From Microstegium vimineum (taxonomy: Eukaryota > Streptophyta > Magnoliopsida > Poales > Poaceae), in the NCBI GenBank assembly GCA_022036555.1, contig CM039133.1, positions 46,204,718 to 46,268,717 on the forward strand: 64,000 nucleotides of DNA, written 5' to 3'. The translations under genes and the position numbers were made by a program. Positions 48,990 to 59,364 of the stretch are shown here, piece after piece (within the stretch, counting starts at the first letter, position 1; every line of letters starts with the position of its first letter). The notes under the pieces were generated by a model. It saw only the letters and a program-made list of their open reading frames with translations. It made no database searches and was not told the origin of the DNA.

Positions 48990-49850
48990 CCACTTTCTCC
49001 AAGTCATCAATGACGTCCCGATACAGCTCCTTGGCACAAAGCTGGTGGAAGAAATGGCTCAACTCTGCCAGCACGCGCCACACATGCTCGGGCATGTATC
49101 CTCGGGTCATCGCAGGAAGGAGCTGCTCAATCCATGTGGTAGTCATGAATATTCATCCCTAAGACCCGCATAGTGGACCAGTTCACTCCTCGACTCAAAT
49201 TCGCCGCATACTCGTGCGAGAACATTAACGTCTGCATCCACATCAAGACCTCCTTCTGTTGGTCCATTTTCAAGACAAAATCGACCGAAATTCCTTCTCC
49301 ATTTCTTACCGGGCCTAGGAGGCTTCATCACTTGCTTTGGTCTATCGCAAATCGTTGTCAGGTCCAATATAGCCTTCACGTTGTCCTTTGACTTATCTGT
49401 GTCCATGAGCGACTCAACGATATTCTTTTCTATGTGCATTACATCAATGTTGTGTGGAAGAAGAATGTCATCGAAATAAGGGAGCCTAGTCAAGCCCGAT
49501 TTATGAGTCCACTGATGTTCCAAACCATATCCAATAAAACCACATGTAGCTTCATTATCTTTGAGAGCCTCTATCTCAGCACGGACCTTAGCATCGGTCA
49601 TCATCTGAGGTGGAGAGTCAGTGACTTGAACCTCTTTCCTGAAGTTCTTGACATCTCGTCGGAATGGATGGTCAAGAGGGAGGAATTGACGATGTAGGTC
49701 AAACGAAGAAAACTTGCCACCATTCTTCAGATGATAGAACTTTACAGCTGCCTTGCATAATGGGCATGGGAACTTCCCGTGAACACACCACGCGCAGAAT
49801 ATGACGTATCTCAGGAAGACATGCAGGGAGTACTGGTACCACACATGCAT
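48946..49850 (-). pseudogene. CACTA transposase (TNP2/Transposase_21 and DUF4218) remnant
   Basis: Two minus-strand blocks follow one another. 49143-49850 has the TNP2 core (FPCPLCKAAVKFYHLKNGGK, FLPLDHPFRRD, LPYFDDILLPHNIDVMHIEKN). 48946-49146 has the DUF4218-like piece (HVWRVLAELSHFFHQLCAKEL). The order is that of CACTA transposases. N- and C-terminal parts are missing, the join between blocks is broken, and the coding sequence ends almost exactly at the CACTA terminus at 48989, suggesting a nested or rearranged insertion. Not functional. Confidence 0.8.
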
Positions 49851-49987
49851 TGTGACTTCTTATATATGGAGAAATTGTCGTTGGACATAGTGGAGGAATT
49901 TCTAGCGATGAAATCAGCCTCTCTACTGATGGCTCAGGTAAATTAACAGAACTGCTTCTTTATATAAGCTACATACTGAGTACAGAC

Positions 49988-50514
49988 TGTTGGAATTAGA
50001 TCTCCCACCGTTTAGGCCCAACGGCCTCACGAGCCTTAGATCTGCGCCCTGATTGGGGGCGCCCAATCTAGTGATTGGTGGGCCCCCGTCGCACAACGCT
50101 ATATAGATGAGGTGGGGGCCGAGGCGCTCGGTACGACATACGAGGTTCTCCTGAGCCGACAGTCACCCCACCGACATCCATACCCTAACTCGATCCTAAG
50201 GAAGGGTGCTGCCAGCGACGGGAAGACCCATCGACGCCGGCGAGCACCCGGATGCAGGAGGCGGCCACTGACGCGACCACCGACGCTGCACGCGTAGAGG
50301 GCGACGCAACTCCGACGACCATGACGGGCAGCGGCTCCAACTCCAACACGAACACCGCCGCCGCCACTGCACCTCCCACCGATGGATCTGGTCGGTGCAC
50401 TACCTCTCCTCTCTCTCTTTATCTCTTTGCATCATACAAATTGCATCTGTTTATCTACTCGAACTACTGTTTTCCCTAATGGATCTGCCTCCTAGCGATC
50501 CTTGAATCCTAACA
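49988..50514 (+). mobile_element. Copia-type LTR (527 bp) with truncated internal region
   Basis: It begins TGTTGGAATTAGATC and ends GAATCCTAACA, and is followed immediately by ATGGTATAAGA, which resembles the initiator-Met primer-binding site TGGTATCAGA. TATA-like TATATAG is near 50101. There is no second LTR or protein-coding internal sequence to the right, so only the 5' end of an element remains. Confidence 0.7.
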
Positions 50515-51871
50515 ATGGTATAAGACGCCTCCTACGGAGGGGATCCATCTAGATCTGAGCCAAATCGGCTCAACACAGAACGAAAACCTAACTCTAATCG
50601 AAAGAACAGAAGGGGTTAGGGAAAGTAAGAACACGCGAAAGAACTAATCGGATGCAACCCGATCTATTGAACCGAACCCCTAAGAAACCCCGTTCAAATC
50701 GAAACCGAACCCAAGAAATCAAGGTCGGCGGCTCATTTTTTTTTCTCACCGCCGGCCAACAAGAAAAAGAATGAAACCCCAAATCGACTCCACCTTTGCC
50801 TTGAGCGGACAGAACCAGCACCACCACCGAGCCGCTCAACGGCTGCGTGCTCAGCCGAGGGCGAGCACACTCGCCGGCGAGGGGGCTGACGGCGGCGCAT
50901 CCCGCTTTTCCTCTCTCTGGCCGGGGAGGGTGAATCCATGGGCGGACCTCTCTCTCGGCCCTCTCTGCTGTGTCGTGCGGCGCCTGGAGGAAAGGGAAAG
51001 GGGAGAGAACAAAATGAATTTAGGGTTTGAGGTGTCGGCTGAACAACCGGTTTTGATCTCGTGAAAACGCCGCGCAGCCGTCCGATCTAGTATCCCTAGA
51101 TCCTACGGCATCGACTGACTCCCATTCAGTTGGGCCGAATTCAGCCCAGGCGGGTGAACATGGAAAGTTTTAACCCGAATCTATCCCTAGATCCATTAAC
51201 ACAGCTTGGTGTAAAAAGCAATAATTACATGAGTACAACATGAACCCCAGATTCTCACAGCTGGCGACTGGCTGCATCTGGGAGACGGTGATTCACTTGT
51301 TTGGTCTGCGCGAGAAGAAGCTGCAGCAAATAACTGGGGATAGATTCGGCCTGATCACGCACATCTGCAAAGATCGATGGCAAGAAAAAGAGCGAAGAAA
51401 AATATTAAGTAATTAACTTTCAGAGAACTAACTTTATCGGATTTAATTTCCTACGGATGTGCGTCGCTGACGATGTATCCATGGCTGCGGCCAACACCGA
51501 CGGAGAGACATTACTGGATCTGAGATGAGGACCACGACTGCGACAATAGGTCGATCCGTGCCACTTCCGCAATCGTCGTTGCAGCAAGCAAGCCACTTCC
51601 GCTTAATCTCCCGTCCACAACACTAAAACAATTTGGACAACAAGGTGCAAGCGGCCGGCGGCGAGCGAGTTCGTGGGTGGGGTACGAGTCGGGGGGCAGG
51701 AGCGGTGGACGAGGGAGAGGTCAGCTGGAATTCTTGAAAGGTCGGGCTATAGAAAGCCATATGGCCCGAGCCCGTCAGCTCGGCACCAAGCCCGTGAATT
51801 TGGCCTCGTCCAAGCACGGCACGGGCCCGGTGCCGACGGGCTCGGACTGGCACGGGCACGCATAACAGGCC
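50515..51871. other. Truncated element interior, orphan exon-like frame and GC-rich repeat
   Basis: 50515-51215 looks like non-coding leader of the preceding copia element. On the minus strand 51255-51364 reads as a possible terminal exon (acceptor TTTGCAG, then RDQAESIPSYLLQLLLAQTK..., stop TGA) without recognisable partners. From about 51724 to 51871 the sequence is a GC-rich repeat of GGCACGGGCCC-like words that resumes at 55415 after the solo LTR. Confidence 0.45.
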
Positions 51872-54800
51872 TGTCACACCCGATTTTAAAGAACAAAACC
51901 AGGATCATCATATGTGTGCACAGGAAGTTCACACATACAACAACACAAAAGAATAATATCAAAATCAATGTTATATAGCAAAAACATAGATACATTAACA
52001 CTTACATCAAAGTATAGCGGAACGATTACTAAACTTTCTTCAAGCTCCAGCTTCACAGGGACAGTTGACTGGGGGTTGCATACGCATAGCACTCCTTAGA
52101 ACTCACTAGATCCATCTTCTGTTACCCATTCGAGATTTTTATTCAAAGTATTGAAAAATAAAGCAAGCGTAAGTACATATCGTACTCAACAAGAATAACA
52201 TGGGGTTCATGAGGCTCAAAAGTTTGACACTGGTTTACTGCAATTAGCTTTTAATGAGTCATAGTTTTAGCATTAGTAGCAACAAATAAGCGATGCTCCA
52301 ATTAATCACATGAAACTAATAACATGAATAAGGAATAGCATTTAAAAAACATCGTAGATCATATATCAATATTCCATTAATTTCCATTAGTCTGTATTTT
52401 TCGGGCCGCTCGTGTCCGTGAGCACGGTTGATGTATCAGTTTTTAACACTCTGCAGAGGTTGTACATCTTTACCCACGAGTCATGATTTACCCTTTCACC
52501 CAAGGGGATCAACCTCTTGAACCACTTCCAAGGAAGGTCGGCAGGGTTCACTATGAAGCTTTTTAAAGAGGCTCGCTGACAAACAATAGACATTATGGAT
52601 CCACGGGCAAGGGGTATACGAGGTCTCCTCGATGGTACACACGCGCAGCGGTAACCACTCTGACCATAACCCGCAACCGCTCGGTAATGACAACTTTCAT
52701 GAACTATCACATACGAGAGAGTAACCCTCATACTTGACTAAAGCTAGAGTCATATAGCCCTCATGGTTGTACTATATGTCTCAGCTTTTGCTGACAGATA
52801 AGTTCTTAGATTCCATGTTGGTAAAAAACATCTTTTATTTCTTGTTGCATATTCTATTAATCAAGTTATAGTTCATGATCATAATTACTTGAGCACTAGC
52901 ATCAATTCTACCCAATGCATAACCATACGATAACAAGGAATCTGGGAATCAATATAACTAGGATACATAACTATGGTTATCAAGGTAGACACATACGTAT
53001 GATTAAAGTGACGTTATAATGAGTAGGTAACAAGAATGATCCCATGCTATATTTGCCTTTCGCTTGTACAACTCTCACACCATCAGCTTTCAGTCATCAC
53101 CTTCTGATCTCCATCGCTCACAAGCGATTTTGATTCTACTCGTACAAAGCACCACACAAAGACAGACAAACAAAAGAGACAACTAAGAACAATACACCAG
53201 ACAAAAGAAAACAACATACAAAAGATAGATCGGTACTACGATCAAGAGAACGCAAGAAACATCGATAACAGATCTACTATAGAGAGAAACTGACTATCAG
53301 GAGTTTTGTTATATTATAAAAGAAAAACCTACATGCTTGATTGTTTTATTTAAGCAAAATCATGTGAAGCATATTATTTCAGATTATATAAAACATATTT
53401 GAATTCTAAATCCAAATTAAACTAGTCATATTTTATTCATAAGCATTATCACATAATCTATTAAACAAATTAAGATTTATCTTTAAAAAAGAAAATAGAC
53501 ATATGAGAGCATCTAAGTATATGGTGCATGTTCAAACAAAGCAAATTATATATTTAGAAGCATATTAATATTAGCAATTAATCATATTAATATTATATAT
53601 TTATATAGTACCAAAGTATAAATCTATGTTCATGTTAATTATTAAACTAGTTGCTAACATATTTAATCAATTTAGTATTTAAGCATATATGGAAAACATA
53701 TGACATGAAAACATCAGCACTAACATATATCATGTCAACATGAAGTAAACGCAACTTAAATGATGCAAAGAGGAATTAAACTTAAATTACTTCTAATTGA
53801 TTAAAAGCTATTAAATAAACATGAATTAAATTAATATTTAGATTAATGAAAATTTATAATTAAGCAAGACCAAAAATATTAACACTACGATAAAGAGCAC
53901 GACAACACGATTCTAACGCAACTGAAACGAAGCTAAACGAATCTAAAACGAGTAAACCGCGGAGATAACAAGATGAATGACAAACTTGTAATTACCGTCA
54001 TCTTGTTCCTATACCCAACTCATCCCTTCACCCGAACAGCTTTGACTGTTGTTCGCATGGTGAAGGAGCAGAAGGGGTCTTGGTTCGGCAGGCCAGAGGT
54101 GCGTGACGGTGGCGCCGTGCCATGACGAGCGCCAGGCCGTGGGGACCTGCGGCGGCCTTCTCTCGGCAAGGCCACAACAGCCACAAGGTTGTCGCACCAT
54201 GCCGCCTCTGCTGCTGCACGCAAGGACAAGGGGCAGCAAGGGAGTGGCGTGCAGCGCGTGGGGCGCGGGTGAGTCGGTCCATGCTCAAGCTCGTCGGAGA
54301 AACTTCACCGGAAAACAAAAACCAACCGGTAACAGTCATACGGGATAGATTCGATTGAAGGAGAACACTATGGTGAAGAGGACAATAAGACGAACCTCAT
54401 GGTGGTCTCAGAATCCAGAGGGGAGTTGTCCGAAAAAGCTCGACGTCAAGTTCACCGGAATTGACCGTCAATGGTATGATAGAGAAAGAGAAGTTATAAT
54501 TAACTACACGAGAGATTTCCCAAACTAGGGGCTCCCCTTGCGGTAGTTGAGGTGTGCTTGGCCAAGGGGTGGGTACATATTTATAGGGAGAAAGACTCTC
54601 CACCTCACCATCAACTAGCAATATGGTACTAACTGATGATGCACCTCCATCTTTACTAATGGGTCAAATTAACTATCAAAGCCCATTAGTAAATAAATGT
54701 TTGAGTTTTTTGATCTATAAACATTATTGCACATAGGCTTTGAGGTCTGGTGGAGAATTGAGATATTTATTATTTAATTTCGGAATAAATTATTTTCGTG

Positions 54801-56165
54801 AGTAAAATAATTCCAGAAAAGTCTAGAATTAATATTTAAGCCACGAAAAATACTCCGAAGGCTCCGAAAATTCGGAGAAAATTCTCGGAGACACCTTTGA
54901 ACATAATGAACCCAAATAAAGTATTTGGAGCTCATGAAAAGATATTTTAGAGCATCTAAAAATTAGAATAAGCTCACAGAAAAATGGGAAAGGATTCCAG
55001 AAAAAGCCAGAAAAATTCATGGGAAGGTTTTACAGATATGTTGATGATTGGTGAACTCAAGGGATGATTTAGAGCTGAAGAAAAAGAATATTGAGAACCT
55101 TGAATTGAAACGATTGATCATGAGAGCAGGAGTTTGATTATAAAGAAGGCATAGACAAGCCGGAGACCGATAAACAACTTACTAATCGCATTTTAAAAAC
55201 TTTATACACTCATATGCACAAAAACAAGCAACAAACAAACACCACAACAATAAAGCCAATCAAATTGATTAACAAAAGATTGTAAATTCATTTTTATACT
55301 ATATTTGTGGAAACTCAAACTAATCCTGAAAAATTTTATATCAAAATTGAAATCATTTATTTTATTTAGTGTTATCTAAGCACAACCCAAAATTGAAAAT
55401 TTTGGGGTGTGACAAGGTCGTGCCTGGGCTGAACCCCAGGCACGTGGGCCAGCACGACACAGCCTGGTATTTATTGAAGGCCCGTTAAACGGCCCGATAT
55501 ATATATATATAATAAACCCTAATCCTATCCCTATCCGTTCCCAACCCCCGCTCGGCCTCCCGACCCTTCCGAATCGCCGCTCCGACTCCCCCCCCCCCCC
55601 CCACCGCATCGCCACGGGAAGTCGCGGGGCATGCGCCCCGTTCCTCTTCCCGTCGCCACTCCTTCTCATCCCCTTCCTCCTCTCTGTCGGCTCGGGAGCC
55701 CGACAAGGACGGCGAGGGAGCCCCTCCTTCCTTCTCCCCGGCGAGGGAGCCTGCCTTCCCCTTCCTCCTTCCGTCAGCGAGGGAGCGGGAGACCGAAGCC
55801 TGGCGAGGATATCGTTCCTCACCGTCGTCGGGTGAAGAGTGCGCCGCCGGGAAGCCTTTCTCTTCTTCCCGTTCTCTCTTCCGCTTCGTCGACACCCTGC
55901 CCATGGAGCTTCCCTCACCACCGCCGTTGTGCATTCTCTGGGCTTCGGGCTAGCCCGGCCTGCCACCGAGGCCGTGCTTTTCGTGCTGGCCTGGCACATA
56001 AAACGGCCCATAGGGTCGTGCCTGGGCCGAGGGGCAGACACGTGGGCCAAGGCGGCACGGCCCAGCAAGCACGACGTGCCGTGCCGGCCCGACCTGAGCC
56101 GTGTCGTGCTTTCATGGGCCCGTGTCGAGCCGTGCCGGGCCGACCCGATGGCCATATATAGGTCC
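51735..56165. mobile_element. GC-rich foldback-like element interrupted by the solo LTR
   Basis: Removing the solo LTR joins 51735-51871 to 55415-56165. Both outer ends are rich in GGCACGGGCC / GGCCCGTGCC words. The left end GGGCTATAGAAAGCCATATGG is a weak inverted match to the right end near CCATATATAGGTCC. The middle (55530-55940) is open and GC-rich on both strands. This may be a known grass repeat type or a gene-capturing transposon. The boundaries are uncertain. Confidence 0.35.
51872..55414 (-). mobile_element. Long solo LTR (3,543 bp), Tekay-like, near-perfect TSD
   Basis: The termini are TGTCACACCC and GGGTGTGACA. It is flanked by AGGCC (51867-51871) and AGGTC (55415-55419), a 5-bp duplication with one change. 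There is no PBS, coding domain or second LTR. On the minus strand CCCTATAAATATGTACC (about 54569-54585) is a TATA box, so the element's own direction is leftwards. LTRs of about 3.4 kb with TGT(C/A)ACACCC starts fit Tekay-clade chromoviruses; that name is from memory and unverified. Short open frames inside (for example around 54.0-54.36 kb) are not genes. Confidence 0.75.
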
Positions 56166-57175
56166 GGCGATGAATGAGGATCTAAAAGTCCAGGGTCCAC
56201 AAAACATATGGTCGGACCGAACCACTTCGAACGACAAAACAACCCGGCTACAAAATATCATATTCTGTAGCTAGCTATGGACGGAAGTTGACATTACAAA
56301 ATATATATATCGAGGGAAGCTACCACTATAACAACTAGTACTACTACCACCACTTCCGTCACCATGCCCACAACCATCATACCACCAAAAACAACAACAC
56401 CGTTGGAGGCGCTTGATCCATCCTGGTCGCAAAACTGATTATTTTGTAATGTCAACTCTTGTAATCCAGTAGATTTAGGGCCCCTCCGCGTGTTCTCCTG
56501 AGGTGTCTCGCCTAGGACATATGCTCTCGTGACTGGTTTCTGTATTCGTGGTTTGCTTCCCTCTTAATGAAAAACGGGTACACACCTGGTCGCGAAAAAA
56601 AACAACAACACAGCCACCTCCACCACCACCCTCACCACCGTCACCATCTTCACCACCACCATTAGCTTGTCTAACATATGCATATTCCGATGACTCGCAG
56701 AACAAGAATCAAAGGAAAAGGGTGGGCAAACCACTTGCGTCCTCAACGATGGTGAAGGGGACGGGGCAGTGTCGGACGAGAACGCGGACTGGCGGACAGG
56801 GTACCGGAGAAAAGCGCTGGCGGGTAAGGCCTCGGCGAACAGGGAAGGCCGCTGGCAGGGGATCCTCCTCCCTCCTCCTTCCTCCTACCTCCTTCTCCCT
56901 CCTCCCTCGTCCCACCTCGCGGTCGCCGGTTGGTCTCAGGCGGCTGGGGGCCAAGACGGTGCACGCGGTGCCACGACATGGGGCGGCAGCGGTGCATGGA
57001 AGGCATCGGGGGTTGTGGCATGCGGCAGCGGCGGTGGGGGCTGGGGTGTGCGGCGATGGGCTGGCGGCGTAGGTATTGCGGCCTGGAGGAAGAAAGGCCG
57101 GGCTCGGGCGCATGGGCGGCGGCCAAACCAGCTAAGTATAGTGTCTAGGATCGGACACTCCGCAAAGCTTTCATT
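56166..57175. other. Intergenic repeat-derived DNA
   Basis: 56480-56590 ends with a short A-rich tail after TCTTAATGAAAAACGGGTACACACC, reminiscent of a LINE 3' end. 56600-56670 is a CCA/CAC trinucleotide microsatellite. 56740-57120 is GC-rich with overlapping open frames on both strands and no domain. No gene is supported. Confidence 0.4.
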
Positions 57176-57345
57176 TTTTTTTTGAAAAAATTATATTTCA
57201 ATTTTGCCGAGTGCATTGCTCAATCATGTTTTTAAAAAGAGAATAAAAATTTTAAAATCAGCTTTGCCGAGTGTCGCATTGGCACTTGGCAAAGTTTTGA
57301 CTTCCTAGCTTTGCCTAGTGTCTTCGGCGGACGGCGGACACTCGG
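57176..57345. mobile_element. CACTA-type subterminal repeats
   Basis: Repeated TTTGCCGAGTG and its complement CACTCGGCAAA occur in both orientations (about 57202, 57263 and 57340). This vocabulary is characteristic of grass CACTA element ends. The terminus itself is not visible, so only a remnant is claimed. Confidence 0.6.
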
Positions 57346-57863
57346 CAAAATATTTTTTTTTATTTTGCCTTCTAGTTTTCTTCTATAGCCTTTCTACAAT
57401 ACCTTGACGTAAATGTTTCAATTTCGCACAATTCTCAAACAATTTTCTATATTTCTTTAGTTTATTTCATTTCAATTGTTTTTTTCGGAAAATGCAAATT
57501 AGAACTGCAAGTGCATCGAATAGACATTCAATGATTGTAAAAATAATATTCATATTAATGAGTGTTATTTGAGGCCGTATTTAGGAATACACCTGAAATT
57601 TTGCACATCTTCTGCACGAAACGTGACCACGAAGTTGCGGGCGAATTGCATTAAAATTCTATAAAAGGCAAAGAGTCTGAAACTCATGAAACTTTGTCGA
57701 CAAGTAGTCATGATATCACATGTGGATGCGGTGATAAAAATTTTAGAAGGGTTAGAGCGCGTTGTTACGTACGATGCTTACAAAACCCAACATATCTCGA
57801 CATCCCATATATGACATCACATGTAGCAATGCATAATTAATGTTATAATTAACATATATTTAA
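57346..57863. other. AT-rich non-coding DNA next to the CACTA repeats
   Basis: No open frame or motif was recognised. It probably belongs to the interior of the CACTA remnant. It ends with TATATTTAA, the left target duplication of the MULE-like element. Confidence 0.4.
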
Positions 57864-58869
57864 GAGTAAAATGTGTTGTGGGTCCTTAAACTTTTGCACA
57901 CTTCTCACCTAGGTCCATGAATTTTTTTTCGCTCATCTGGGTCCATGAACTTTTCTCCACTTCTCCTCTGGGTCTATAAACTTTTTTTTCTCTCATCTGG
58001 GTCCATGAACTTTTACCCACTTCTCCCGTAGGTCCTCAACAAGCCACATAGGACTCTGCTGTCTGCTTGGCTGCTAATGTGGTGTCACATGGTCTTTTTT
58101 TTTAATTTCAAAAACAAGTTGGAATTTTGAAAAATTGTATAAAATCACAAACAAATGTAAAAAGAAAAATATAGTTTTGTTAGATTCTACGTGAATAGAT
58201 ATGCAATATAATATAATATAATATAATATGTTTTATTTTTTGTTGTTGTAGCTATAAATCTATGCAGACCTATGTATTTCTGTGTTGAATTCAAAACTGC
58301 AGCTCCTGTGCTATAATTGTGGTGAAATTTTTATGGTAAGCTAATTATTGTATGCTTGAGCAATGGTAAAAAAATTAGCTTCAGTGGAGCATGTCATTGA
58401 TTTACCTAGGTTTATGCTTTGTTTAATATTTAATAAATAGTTAGTATACTAAATATTTAATTTGAAGCTAATATGTTTATGGGTGATAATAAAACATAGT
58501 TACTATAAAAATATTACATGCCTACATAGATCAATTCATGTGGAGTCTAACGAAAGTAGACTTATTTTTATATTTTTTAATGATTTTATGCAATAAAAAA
58601 TTAAAGTTTCAATCAGTTTTTGAAATTCAAAAAAATGGCAAGTGATGCCACATCAATAGTCATTTAGACAGCAGAGTCTTATATGGTCAGCTGTGGACCT
58701 AGGTGAGAAGTGGAGAAAAGTTCATGGACCTAGATAGGGGTAAAAAAAAGTTTATGGAGCTAAATGAGAAGTGAGGAAAAGTTCATGGACCCAGATGAGC
58801 GAAAAAAAATATTCATAGACCTAGGTGAGAAATGGATTAAAGTTTAAGGACCTACCATGCATTTCACTC
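57864..58869. mobile_element. Non-autonomous MULE-like foldback element 2 (9-bp TSD)
   Basis: The element is 1,006 bp with ends GAGTAAAATG and CATTTCACTC, flanked by a perfect 9-bp TATATTTAA (57855-57863 and 58870-58878). The arms are inverted repeats built from iterated GGTCCATGAACTTTT and CACTTCTC words. The left arm reads GTCCATGAAC three times, and the right arm carries the complements. The centre (GTGGTGAAATTTTTATGGTAAGCTAATTATTGTATG) resembles the centre of the element at 40037-40950. It is non-coding. Confidence 0.85.
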
Positions 58870-59243
58870 TATATTTAATACTATAAATTAATGTGGAACA
58901 TCTTATATGACAGAGCCCTATGCTGCGCTGGTACACTTTAGCCCTGCGAGCCACGTCGACTGTGCTCGGACATAAACGAATACATGAGAGCTCGCACATA
59001 GGGACAAGGGGCAACCACGTGAAAATACTATTCTATCCTTTAAATTTATTTTATAAATATTTTTTTTGTCAAATTTTTAAGTTTTGGACAGGCACAACAT
59101 GGTTCTTATTTTATAGCCATTATATATGATTTATACATGGCTCCAGTTTTTTTTGAAGCATTATTATTATAGAATTTCACAGTAATAAGATAGGAAGAAG
59201 CGGCCAAACTGCACGACTTGGAGCGACGACTCGTTGTTCTAAT

Positions 59244-59253
59244 GTATATATAC
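59244..59253 (+). promoter_or_regulatory. Possible TATA box of the DUF594 gene
   Basis: TATATATACC lies about 115 bp before the chosen ATG, at a plausible distance for a plant core promoter. No other promoter element was identified. Confidence 0.4.
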
Positions 59254-59364
59254 CATGGCAATGTGAACAACCAGTAAAGAATAGCGCACATATCCTCACA
59301 TTTTCATTCAATTCCATCCGTCTTCTTGACACAAGCGCGCGCCTCTAGCTCCGCGGAAATCGCG

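Noticed and set aside
55376..56242. 288-codon open frame on the minus strand in the GC-rich repeat
   Set aside because: The composition is dominated by repeated GGCACGGGCC words. There is no domain, and the opposite strand is equally open.
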